From: JBGVSA01 sp041807905
Lineage (GTDB): Bacteria > Pseudomonadota > Gammaproteobacteria > Burkholderiales > Rhodocyclaceae
Direction of reading: 5' to 3'
Length of the DNA stretch: 64,000 nt
Assembly: GCF_041807905.1 (NCBI RefSeq)
Contig: NZ_JBGVSA010000007.1
Span: 62,001-126,000, forward strand
Part shown: piece by piece, positions 30,174-37,217 of the stretch
Layout: each line of letters starts with the position of its first letter
How positions within the stretch are numbered: position 1 is the stretch's first letter
Notes under the pieces: model-generated
The model's input: the letters and a program-made list of their open reading frames with translations, nothing else
The model's database searches: none
Told to the model about the DNA's origin: nothing
Made by a program: the position numbers and the translations under genes

Positions 30174-30929
30174 CTACTCCATCGGTTCTGACGGTGTATC
30201 ACGGGCATTCAATAGGCTGTCGCACTCCTCTTGCGACGGCGGATGGCCTTCTGGCTGAGGGTCTTTATAGATCTTAACTCCCATGCATTCTATGACCTTC
30301 CGCTTGGCCGGGTCCTTCATTGATTTGGAAAATTCCTCCAGCCAATCAAGAGCTCTATTTGGGCTTGCTCCTGAGCTCATGAAGGCGGATACGGTGCTTC
30401 CGAGGTCATTCAATGTCCGAAACCCTAGCGATGAAACGTAGTTTGAAACACTCATCCCGCGCTGCGCAGACCGTATTCCTATAGCCGTTCCTATCGCGTT
30501 GATCGACTGTTGTTCATCAGCACCAAGAGGTGGCGACTGAGGAGATTCATGTCCATCTCGGAGCGTCTGCGCCTCTGTAACGACCGGCTCGTTCGCCATT
30601 ACCGGGACGGATAACACGCTTGGCTCAGCAGGCTGGTCGGTAGCGGAGCGTTTCTTTTCCTGTGATACGGCCATGACGAAGAGGACGATAAGTCCCGCGA
30701 CGGCGATGAGACCGACCGCACGAAAAATCCGGCTAATCGACGCCCGTAGCCGGACAAACAAACCTGGGGATAGCTGCAATTCCTCGATCTGAACATCAGG
30801 CTCTAAGGGCGCCGACTCTTCAGACCCTTTCAGAAGGCGATACTTCTGATTCTCGAACTCCTCTTGAGTGAGGATCCCGCGCTGCACTAGGTCGTGCAAC
30901 TTCGATATTTCATTGGCAACAGAGATCAT
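30174..30929 (-). CDS. SHOCT-domain membrane protein, likely lysogenic cargo
   Basis: 251 residues from the ATG at 30929. Begins with a SHOCT-like motif (I-S-K-L-H-D-L-V-Q-R-G-I-L-T-Q-E-E-F-E) at residues 7-26, then one membrane helix (A-V-G-L-I-A-V-A-G-L-I-V-L-F-V-M-A-V) at about 70-90, then a mostly hydrophilic part with a predicted fold near the end (C-M-G-V-K-I-Y-K-D-P). The longer start at 31031 would overlap the left operators and is less likely. It lies between the repressor gene and the left operator, a usual place for superinfection exclusion genes. Function is inferred from position only. Confidence 0.7.
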   Translation of the reverse strand: MISVANEISKLHDLVQRGILTQEEFENQKYRLLKGSEESAPLEPDVQIEELQLSPGLFVRLRASISRIFRAVGLIAVAGLIVLFVMAVSQEKKRSATDQPAEPSVLSVPVMANEPVVTEAQTLRDGHESPQSPPLGADEQQSINAIGTAIGIRSAQRGMSVSNYVSSLGFRTLNDLGSTVSAFMSSGASPNRALDWLEEFSKSMKDPAKRKVIECMGVKIYKDPQPEGHPPSQEECDSLLNARDTPSEPME

Positions 30930-31024
30930 TGGTCGGTCTTGGTGTGATCGCTCGCCGTGTATAGCACGACGTTCAATAGTCCCCAGCCAATCAGCGCAAG
31001 CCTTCCCGTTGGTACGTCGAAATA

Positions 31025-31065
31025 AATACATTCGTATTGCGCAACACCTACTACTTATGTATTAT
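31025..31065 (+). promoter_or_regulatory. Left operator and promoter (pL-like)
   Basis: Promoter TTGCGC (31037-31042), 17-base spacer, TATTAT (31060-31065). It overlaps two repressor-type sites: AATACATTCGTATT (31025-31038, perfect) and ACTACTTATGTATT (31050-31063, 9 of 10). It would drive the rightward operon of the DUF7666 protein, recombination genes and integrase, so the repressor controls both early operons. The leader from 31,072 to 31,205 is GC-rich and holds no gene I can support; a nut-type site might lie there, but I cannot show one. Confidence 0.7.
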
Positions 31066-31205
31066 TCACTCCATCGACGCAGCACACCGCGTCGCCCGCC
31101 AGCCCGGCGCCTAGTGCGCAGTCCTCGGGGCAGAGTGAAGTCGGATATCCACGGAGAACCGACGCGGGAGGGGCGAAGAACATAACCACGTCTATGGGGT
31201 AAGTG

Positions 31206-32147
31206 ATGGCTCAGAACGAGGCGGTTGCCGAATTCGCAAGCGAGACCACGAACGAAACGATCGTCTCGTACAAGGGGTTCGACAAAGACTGGAAGTGCCG
31301 AGATTTTCCGTACGAGGTCGGCAAGACCTACGCGCATGACGGTGCTGTGGAGGCTTGTAGCTCGGGCTTCCACGCATGCGAATACCCGCTTGATGTCTTC
31401 TCGTACTACCCGCCCGCAGGTAGCAAGTTCGCAGTCGTTGAGCAGTCAGGAACGCTCAGCCGCCATGGCGATGACAGCAAGGTTGCGTCGTCGTCCATCA
31501 CCGTTAAGGCGGAGCTGACACTGCCAGGAATCATCAAGGCGGCAATCGAATACACGATTTCGCGCGCCAAGCCCATCAAGGGCGAACACAGCACGGGCTA
31601 CCGAGGCGCAGCCAGCAGCACGGGCTACCAAGGCGCAGCCAGCAGCACGGGCACCCGAGGCGCAGCCAGCAGCACGGGCTACCAAGGCGCAGCCAGCAGC
31701 ACGGGCGACTACGGCGCAGCCAGCAGCACGGGCGACTACGGCGCAGCCAGCAGCACGGGCTACCAAGGCGCAGCCAGCAGCACGGGCGACTACGGCGCAG
31801 CCAGCAGCACGGGCACCCGAGGCGCAGCCAGCAGCACGGGCTACCAAGGCGCAGCCAGCAGCACGGGCGACTACGGCGCAGCCAGCAGCACGGGCTACTA
31901 CGGCGCAGCCAGCAGCACGGGCGACTACGGCGCAGCCAGCAGCACGGGCACCCGAGGCGCAGCTATGGCATCTGGATATCAGGGTCGCGCTAAGGGCGCC
32001 GATGGCAATGCACTGTTCCTCGTCTATCGGGACAACGAATACGTGATCCGCAAAGTTGGTGCGGCCATTGTTGGCGAGAACGGCATCAAGGCTGACACGT
32101 GGTACTCGCTGAATGAAGCGGGCGATTTCGTCGAGGTGACGGAATGA
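31206..32147 (+). CDS. DUF7666 protein with nine-residue tandem repeats
   Basis: 313 residues. The start has the DUF7666 pattern: Y-K-G-F-D-K-D-W-K-C-R-D-F-P-Y-E-V-G-K (about 19-37), then C-S-S-G-F-H-A-C-E-Y-P-L-D-V-F-S-Y-Y and S-K-F-A-V-V-E-Q. From about residue 129 a 9-residue unit G-A-A-S-S-T-G-x-x repeats 14 times, with the last two residues changing (YR, YQ, TR, DY, YY), followed by a degenerate copy and a C-terminal cap with N-G-I-K-A-D-T-W-Y. The regular beta pattern suggests a solenoid. The family is widespread in phages without known function. It is the first gene of the rightward operon, behind GGGG four bases before the ATG. Confidence 0.85.
   Translation: MAQNEAVAEFASETTNETIVSYKGFDKDWKCRDFPYEVGKTYAHDGAVEACSSGFHACEYPLDVFSYYPPAGSKFAVVEQSGTLSRHGDDSKVASSSITVKAELTLPGIIKAAIEYTISRAKPIKGEHSTGYRGAASSTGYQGAASSTGTRGAASSTGYQGAASSTGDYGAASSTGDYGAASSTGYQGAASSTGDYGAASSTGTRGAASSTGYQGAASSTGDYGAASSTGYYGAASSTGDYGAASSTGTRGAAMASGYQGRAKGADGNALFLVYRDNEYVIRKVGAAIVGENGIKADTWYSLNEAGDFVEVTE
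31590..31963 (+). repeat. 27-bp tandem repeat array
   Basis: About 14 copies of a 27-base unit inside the DUF7666 gene. Each has a 21-base part that is nearly identical in all copies (codons for Gly-Ala-Ala-Ser-Ser-Thr-Gly) and a 6-base variable part with five versions (TAC-CGA, TAC-CAA, ACC-CGA, GAC-TAC, TAC-TAC). The constancy at synonymous sites shows recent expansion by slippage or unequal exchange. This is a coding minisatellite, not a CRISPR array. Confidence 0.92.
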
Positions 32148-32467
32148 GAGCCGTCAACTACGGCTACGGCGATTCGGCGACCTACGGCCCTATCCGTCAC
32201 CACAGCGACCCTCGTCGCTTCGATGTCGACGAGACCAAAACGCGTGAATACGCGATCAAGGAACGCGCTGATCAGTACATGCACGATGGTCAGCGCCTCG
32301 ACGACCTTATGAGCGATGTGTGCTGCCTAGAGCCGACAGCCGTCTATCGGTCCGCGCTGATCGCTGCATCACACAGAGATGCGCAGCCGTTGCGCGACCT
32401 CCTCTACAAGCGTGCCCTGGTTGTAGCTGAGCGCGATATCGAAGACGAAGCAAAGGAGCAGTTCTGA
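32144..32467 (+). CDS. Phage protein, unknown
   Basis: 107 residues. The ATG overlaps the previous stop (ATGA). Sequence M-R-A-V-N-Y-G-Y-G-D-S-A-T-Y-G-P-I-R-H-H, a Gly/Tyr-rich start, then helices A-I-K-E-R-A-D-Q-Y-M and Y-R-S-A-L-I-A-A-S-H. Not recognised. It is part of a tightly overlapping series of small genes transcribed with the DUF7666 gene and the recombination genes. Confidence 0.68.
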   Translation: MRAVNYGYGDSATYGPIRHHSDPRRFDVDETKTREYAIKERADQYMHDGQRLDDLMSDVCCLEPTAVYRSALIAASHRDAQPLRDLLYKRALVVAERDIEDEAKEQF

Positions 32468-32778
32468 TGCTCAACACAAACCCGCTGCGGATCGATGCTG
32501 ATGCCATCCGCTGCTTTACCAAGATCGAGGCCGACGCAGAGAAGTTTCGCGCAGCACGACACGCGATCTGTGACACCAAGGAAGAAGCTGCGCATGTCGC
32601 TCACATGTTCGCGCTGACATCAGAACGTAGTGCGGCAAAGCGCGGCTACTTCTACTTCGAGGGCGGCGACTGGCACGCGTCCAGAAGTATCCCGTTGATG
32701 GGCTATGACTTTGCTGTCATGCGAGACGACGGTACAGCAGTGAATATCGGTCAGCCGTATGTGGAGGTGGTGGCATGA
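32467..32778 (+). CDS. Phage protein, unknown
   Basis: 103 residues; the ATG overlaps the previous stop (TGATG). Helical N-terminal half (T-K-I-E-A-D-A-E-K-F-R-A-A-R-H-A-I) and a beta C-terminal half (R-G-Y-F-Y-F-E-G-G-D-W-H-A, Y-D-F-A-V-M-R-D-D-G-T-A). Not recognised. Coupled translation by overlap with both neighbours supports that it is real. Confidence 0.68.
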   Translation: MLNTNPLRIDADAIRCFTKIEADAEKFRAARHAICDTKEEAAHVAHMFALTSERSAAKRGYFYFEGGDWHASRSIPLMGYDFAVMRDDGTAVNIGQPYVEVVA

Positions 32779-33011
32779 GCGAACAGATCAAAGACGGCGG
32801 CACGGCGTTCCCGTGCCTTGACGCTGGAGGCACTGGAATTCTTCAGCTTCGAGAACCGGGTATGACCCTGCGCGACTACTTCGCGGCAAAGGCGATGCAG
32901 GCATGCGCCACCAATGAGGTCGGGGCTCACGGATTTACATTCGATGAACGCGCGGCGTGGGCATACCAACAAGCCGACGCCATGCTCCGCGCCCGCGAGG
33001 TGCAGTCATGA
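32775..33011 (+). CDS. Small phage protein of a widespread unknown family
   Basis: 78 residues. Pattern M-S-E-Q-I-K-D-G-G-T-A-F-P near the start and M-T-L-R-D-Y-F-A-A-K-A-M-Q-A in the middle, ending A-A-W-A-Y-Q-Q-A-D-A-M-L-R-A-R. Small proteins with I-K-D-G-G-x-A-F-P and G-M-x-L-R-D-Y-F-A are very common in lambda-like phages; no function is known. It overlaps both neighbours by 4 bp. Confidence 0.78.
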   Translation: MSEQIKDGGTAFPCLDAGGTGILQLREPGMTLRDYFAAKAMQACATNEVGAHGFTFDERAAWAYQQADAMLRAREVQS

Positions 33012-33646
33012 GCAACCAGAACATGCCGGCGCTGCCTGAGCCGGTTGTCTATCCAACATCAGGAATCCGCTGTTACTCAGCAGGCCAGATGGCCGACTAC
33101 GCCAGCGCCTACGCCGCTCGACGATCGGAAGCGCTGCGCCGCGAACGCGACAGTGCGATGCAATGGTTAGGCAGCGCCAATGCGGAACTGGAGAAGTGCG
33201 CCGACCTGCTGCCGGGCACGTACTACATGGACCCGCCAGATGGTGGAAGTGTATCCGTGTCAGAACAGTTAGCGCGGATGATCGCCCGGCTTGAGGCGGA
33301 CAAGGCGGAGCTGGTGGAGGCGCTGAAGGAATCCATCGACCTCGCGTGGATTGAAGACTCCCACGCTATTCAGCTCGATGGCACTGTGGTGTTTAGTAGT
33401 AACTATGACTTCAGCGGCATCGATGGATGTCGCCGACAAGAGTTCTACGGAAAGTACAGCGCAATTATCTGGCCCGGAAGTAAGTGGTCCGCCTACTGCA
33501 CATATGAAGGGTCGATGTGGTTCGAGAAGTTCGACTCTGCTGAAGAGGCAAAAGACGCGTGCATGCGTCTTCTGGACAGGGTTCTTCCAGAACACCCAGC
33601 CATGAAGGCTCGCGCTGTACTCGCCAATCACGGGGCCGCGAAATGA
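33008..33646 (+). CDS. Phage protein, unknown, two-part
   Basis: 212 residues from the ATG at 33008. The N-terminal part is a helical region with V-Y-P-T-S-G-I-R-C-Y-S-A-G-Q-M-A-D-Y-A and a coiled-coil region (residues about 35-110). The C-terminal part has a beta-rich domain with W-I-E-D-S-H, K-Y-S-A-I-I-W-P-G-S-K-W-S-A-Y and W-F-E-K-F-D-S-A-E-E-A-K-D-A-C. The family of the N-terminal part, a coiled-coil Ea22-like phage protein, is my guess. The end overlaps the next gene (ATGA). Confidence 0.7.
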   Translation: MSNQNMPALPEPVVYPTSGIRCYSAGQMADYASAYAARRSEALRRERDSAMQWLGSANAELEKCADLLPGTYYMDPPDGGSVSVSEQLARMIARLEADKAELVEALKESIDLAWIEDSHAIQLDGTVVFSSNYDFSGIDGCRRQEFYGKYSAIIWPGSKWSAYCTYEGSMWFEKFDSAEEAKDACMRLLDRVLPEHPAMKARAVLANHGAAK

Positions 33647-33792
33647 GCCGCTTACCGAAGATCACCATCGATGCACTCGTCTTCTGGTGCTGCGTCCTCG
33701 GCTTCGTCGTGGTGCTGACCTATGTACCTGAAGACGGCGCCCTCATCCCTCTGTCGGTCATGCATGGGCCGGCGATTACTGCGAACAAGTGA
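33643..33792 (+). CDS. Small one-helix membrane protein
   Basis: 49 residues: a basic start (M-S-R-L-P-K-I-T-I-D), one membrane helix (A-L-V-F-W-C-C-V-L-G-F-V-V-V-L-T-Y) and a short outer part. The ATG overlaps the previous stop. Not recognised. It ends 8 bp before the bet gene. Confidence 0.65.
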   Translation: MSRLPKITIDALVFWCCVLGFVVVLTYVPEDGALIPLSVMHGPAITANK

Positions 33793-33799
33793 GATCGAC

Positions 33800-34600
33800 A
33801 TGAGCAACATCGTTTTGCATCAGGTTGGCGCGCTGGCCGAAAAGATGGGCCTGCAAGTCGAAGCGCGCGATTTGGTCGACGTGCTGAAGGCCACCGCATT
33901 CAAGGGCCAGGTCAATGATGCGCAGATGTCTGCGCTGCTGATCGTGGCGAACCAGTACGGGCTCAACCCTTGGACCAAGGAAATCTACGCCTTCCCCGAC
34001 AAGAACAACGGCATCGTCCCTGTAGTCGGTGTTGATGGCTGGGCGCGGATCATCAACGAGCATGCGCAATTCGATGGCATGGAATTCGACCAGGACGATA
34101 AGTCCTGCACATGCGTGATGTATCGGAAGGACCGCAGCCACGCCATCAAGGTCACTGAATACATGGATGAGTGCAAGCGTGGCACGCAGCCATGGGGTAG
34201 CCACCCACGCCGCATGCTGCGCCACAAGGCAATGATCCAGTGCGCTCGTTTGGCGTTCGGGTTCGGTGGCATTTACGACGAGGACGAGGCAGAGCGCATC
34301 AAGGACATGGGCCCGGCTGAAGTCGTGTCGAGCCGCCCCGCACGTGCCGCCGATTTGCCGATCTACCCCGAAGACCAGTTCGTTAAGAACCTGGATGCGT
34401 GGCGAACCGCCGTGCAGTCGGGCAAAGCCACGACCGAGCAGGTCATCAACAAGCTCAGCACGAAATACACGCTGGACGACGAGCAAAAGGCCGTCATCCG
34501 CGCGCTGACTGAGCCCGATACGCAATCCCATATCGATGACGACGGCGTGATTGATGCCGAGTTCGTCGCCGCCATCGAATCCGCCGAGGAGAACAACTGA
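33800..34600 (+). CDS. bet: Phage recombination protein Bet (RecT/Redbeta type)
   Basis: 266 residues from the ATG at 33800. Bet family signatures: S-A-L-L-I-V-A-N-Q-Y-G-L-N-P-W-T-K-E-I-Y at residues 44-63, V-V-G-V-D-G-W-A-R-I-I-N near 75-86, and a late W-G-S-H-P-R-R-M-L-R-H-K-A-M-I-Q-C-A-R. It is a single-strand annealing protein that pairs ends made by the neighbouring exonuclease, giving RecA-independent recombination. The C-terminal third is less conserved. It is followed by the exonuclease gene with a one-base overlap (TGATG). Confidence 0.93.
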   Translation: MSNIVLHQVGALAEKMGLQVEARDLVDVLKATAFKGQVNDAQMSALLIVANQYGLNPWTKEIYAFPDKNNGIVPVVGVDGWARIINEHAQFDGMEFDQDDKSCTCVMYRKDRSHAIKVTEYMDECKRGTQPWGSHPRRMLRHKAMIQCARLAFGFGGIYDEDEAERIKDMGPAEVVSSRPARAADLPIYPEDQFVKNLDAWRTAVQSGKATTEQVINKLSTKYTLDDEQKAVIRALTEPDTQSHIDDDGVIDAEFVAAIESAEENN

Positions 34601-36225
34601 TGCAAACGCATAACGTACAGCAAGGCACTCCTGAATGGCTCGCCCTGCGCGCTGCACATCTGTGCGCTAGCGATGCGCCGGCAATGATGGGCACGTCTGC
34701 ATACAAGACCCGCAATCAGTTGCTTCAAGAACTGGCGACCGGCTTCACGCCGGAAATCGATGCGGCTACTCAGGCGCGCTTTGATCTAGGACACGAAGCC
34801 GAAGCCGCTGCACGATCGATCGCTGAAAGCATGATCGGCGAAGAGCTTTTCCCGGCAGTAGGAACGACGACGATTGACAGTCTGCCGCTGCTTGCGAGCT
34901 TCGACGGTATCACGATGCTGGAAGACGTGATCTATGAACACAAGTTGTTCAACCAAGCGCTGTCTCACTACATCATTCAGCATGACGACTTGCCAGATTC
35001 GCATTGGCCCCAAGTTGAACACCAGCTTCTTGTATCTGGTGCAGAACACGCCGTATTCATCACGAGCGACGGAACTGAGAGTCTGCTCGCCCGCCTGATC
35101 TATTCATCGCGCCCCAAGCGCCGCGCTGCCCTGATCGCCGGGTGGAAGCAACTCCAGGCCGACCGGGAGGCTTTCGTTCCGCAAGAGGCGAAGACAGCCG
35201 CTATTGCAGAGCCGGTCGACCAACTCCCCGCAGTGCTGGTCAAGGTTGATGGTGCCCTGACTATCAAGGACAACTTGCCTGAGTTGAAGGACAAGTTGCG
35301 CGCATTCGTCGCCAAAATCGACATGAAGCCGACGGATGATCAGGGCTTCGCAAATCTAGAAGCAGCCGGCAAGGAAATGCGCCGAATGGAGAAGGCGCTG
35401 GCCGAGGCGCGCGTGAGCATGCGTAACCAAGTTGTTGCTGTGGGAACGGCAGATAGCCTGATGGAAGAAATGCAGGAGCTGGCTCGCAAGACCGCCATCG
35501 CTGCCGAGAAGGCGCACGCCACTGAGAAGGAAAACCGCAAGGCTGCCATCGTGCAGGCCGGCAAAGCCTCTGTCACGAGCTTCATTGAATCACTGGAGCA
35601 CGCAAAGTACCTTCCCGCCATCATCGCCAATTTCAGCGCAGCGACCAAGAATCTGCGCACATTCGATAGCTATCAGAACGCTGTCGATAGCGAGGTCGCA
35701 CGAGTAAAGATCGAGGTTCAGGCACTGCACGACTCGGTTGCGAAGAACATTGCGACGGTCGATGCAGAAAGCGGCTTTGCATTCCTATTTTCCGACCGCG
35801 CACAACTTGTACTTCGCGACCCGGAATTGGTTGAAATGACTGTCAAGCAGCGCATCGCAGAACACCAAGAATCTGAAGCGAAGCGTCTGGACGCCGAACG
35901 CGAACGTATCCGCGCCGAAGAGCAGGCCAAGGTACAGCAGGCTGTTGCACAACCCGCTACCGCTCCAGCCGCAGTCGCCACGGCATCCGTCGACCAGATC
36001 GAACCGGCTAAGCCGGTATCCATCGATGACGGCCGAACGATCAAGCTCGGACAAATCTGCGACCGCCTGGGCTTCACCGTTACTGCGCAGTTCCTTGAAT
36101 CGCTCGGCTTCAAGCACGTATCACGAGATCGCGCAGCCTATCTCTACCGCGAATCCGACTTCAGCCTGATGTGCCATGCGCTGATCGTGCATATCCGTTC
36201 GGCACAACTCGCAGAGGCCGCCTGA
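34600..36225 (+). CDS. YqaJ-type exonuclease with long C-terminal extension
   Basis: 541 residues. The first 210 residues are the YqaJ/lambda-exo domain: Q-Q-G-T-P-E-W-L-A-L-R near residue 7, A-S-D-A-P-A-M-M-G, G-H-E-A-E-A-A-A-R, then the active-site Asp102 in S-F-D-G and Glu113-x-Lys115 in I-Y-E-H-K. It would resect double-strand ends for Bet. The remaining 330 residues are a helical, coiled-coil part (A-E-K-A-H-A-T-E-K-E-N-R-K-A), not present in lambda exonuclease, ending with a small domain (R-T-I-K-L-G-Q-I-C-D-R-L-G-F-T-V). The extension may be a partner-binding or regulatory domain. Confidence 0.9.
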   Translation: MQTHNVQQGTPEWLALRAAHLCASDAPAMMGTSAYKTRNQLLQELATGFTPEIDAATQARFDLGHEAEAAARSIAESMIGEELFPAVGTTTIDSLPLLASFDGITMLEDVIYEHKLFNQALSHYIIQHDDLPDSHWPQVEHQLLVSGAEHAVFITSDGTESLLARLIYSSRPKRRAALIAGWKQLQADREAFVPQEAKTAAIAEPVDQLPAVLVKVDGALTIKDNLPELKDKLRAFVAKIDMKPTDDQGFANLEAAGKEMRRMEKALAEARVSMRNQVVAVGTADSLMEEMQELARKTAIAAEKAHATEKENRKAAIVQAGKASVTSFIESLEHAKYLPAIIANFSAATKNLRTFDSYQNAVDSEVARVKIEVQALHDSVAKNIATVDAESGFAFLFSDRAQLVLRDPELVEMTVKQRIAEHQESEAKRLDAERERIRAEEQAKVQQAVAQPATAPAAVATASVDQIEPAKPVSIDDGRTIKLGQICDRLGFTVTAQFLESLGFKHVSRDRAAYLYRESDFSLMCHALIVHIRSAQLAEAA

Positions 36226-36297
36226 CATGCCCACCCATCGTCTAGAGCAGGCGTGCACGCACAGGTCCGCAGCATGACCACCAATAAGGACATCGCA

Positions 36298-36837
36298 ATG
36301 AAGGAACAGAACCGCTGGCACGACGTGCAAGTCGACGGCCTACCCCCATGCGACGACGAACGAGTATTCGTCGGCTACAACTCGCAGGGTTTTGCTGCGT
36401 GCTTCAACCACGTCAGACCCGATGGGCTATGCATGATGGGCGACCCGGAAAGCTCCACCGCTCAGATGAGCGGCTTGCGGTTCTGGCGCGAGCTGGATGA
36501 GCCCGGCGCCCACTCTCCAACGTTCGACCTGATCGCCCACCTGCACCGCCAGCGCGGCTTTTCTCTGAAGACCTTCGGCCCGGGTCTGCGCACCGCAGGC
36601 GTCAGCGATCACATCCGCAAAGAGCTGATCGAGATCGCGCACAAGCCGACCGACGTGATGGAGTGGATCGATGTGGTGCTGCTGGCACTCGACGGCGCCT
36701 GGCGAACTGGCGCCACGCCTGAAGGCATCGTCGCGGCACTCGAAGCGAAGCAGACCAAGAACGAAGGCCGCACTTGGCCGGATTGGCGCACGGCGCCGGC
36801 GGACAAGGCAATCGAACACGTGGAGCAAAAACAATGA
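36298..36837 (+). CDS. DUF551 plus MazZ-like dATP/dGTP diphosphohydrolase
   Basis: 179 residues from the ATG at 36298 (AAGGAC upstream). The N-terminal 65 residues look like DUF551 (W-H-D-V-Q-V-D-G-L-P-P at 6-16, G-Y-N-S-Q-G, then F-W-R-E-L). The remainder is MazG-like: H-L-H-R-Q-R-G-F-S-L-K-T-F-G-P, H-I-R-K-E-L-I-E-I, D-V-M-E-W-I-D-V-V-L-L-A-L-D-G-A and the end R-T-W-P-D-W-R. The E-x-x-E and D-x-x-x-D pattern of a Mg-dependent nucleotide pyrophosphohydrolase is present. MazZ enzymes hydrolyse dATP/dGTP in phages; what this one does here is an inference. Confidence 0.78.
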   Translation: MKEQNRWHDVQVDGLPPCDDERVFVGYNSQGFAACFNHVRPDGLCMMGDPESSTAQMSGLRFWRELDEPGAHSPTFDLIAHLHRQRGFSLKTFGPGLRTAGVSDHIRKELIEIAHKPTDVMEWIDVVLLALDGAWRTGATPEGIVAALEAKQTKNEGRTWPDWRTAPADKAIEHVEQKQ

Positions 36838-37217
36838 AGAACGCAATCATCCTGGCGCTGGCCGCCCTCACGGTCGCGGCATGCGACACCGACGCGCAGA
36901 TTGCGTCGCGCAATCTGTCCACGGCCGCCGACCAGTTCGAGATTGACCGTCGTATCGTCTTCTACAACGGCATCACGGGCCAATACATGTTGTCGATCGA
37001 GGGGCGTTGCTCGATCCGAAAGGACAACCAAGACAGCCAGCTTGAGGTTACGTGCAAGACGTCTCCCTCCGAGTACAAGAAGCACTTCCTCGGACTGTCG
37101 GACAACGTCACCTATTTCGCCGAGCAGATCGCTACGGCCAACGTGACCACGTATCACTACAGAGTGATCTTCAAGCCACAGTCCATCGTCCCTGACATCG
37201 ATCTGAAGGTGCAATGA
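36834..37217 (+). CDS. Beta-sandwich lipoprotein of phage type
   Basis: 127 residues. A lipobox (A-L-T-V-A-A-C-D, Cys17) follows a hydrophobic signal peptide. The mature part has Q-I-A-S-R-N-L-S-T-A-A-D-Q-F-E-I-D-R-R, F-Y-N-G-I-T-G-Q-Y, V-T-C-K-T-S-P-S-E-Y and H-Y-R-V-I-F-K-P. This pattern is common in phages as a small beta-sandwich lipoprotein. Its function is not known; surface exclusion of other phages is one possibility. The start overlaps the previous stop by 4 bp. Confidence 0.83.
   Translation: MKNAIILALAALTVAACDTDAQIASRNLSTAADQFEIDRRIVFYNGITGQYMLSIEGRCSIRKDNQDSQLEVTCKTSPSEYKKHFLGLSDNVTYFAEQIATANVTTYHYRVIFKPQSIVPDIDLKVQ

Noticed and set aside
31590..31963. CRISPR array
   Set aside because: The repeats are 27 bases with only six variable bases, lie in frame within a long open gene and have no spacers or cas genes nearby.
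31590..31963. Diversity-generating retroelement target
   Set aside because: Variable residues are changed by whole codon-pair versions, not by A-specific changes, and no reverse transcriptase or template repeat is present.
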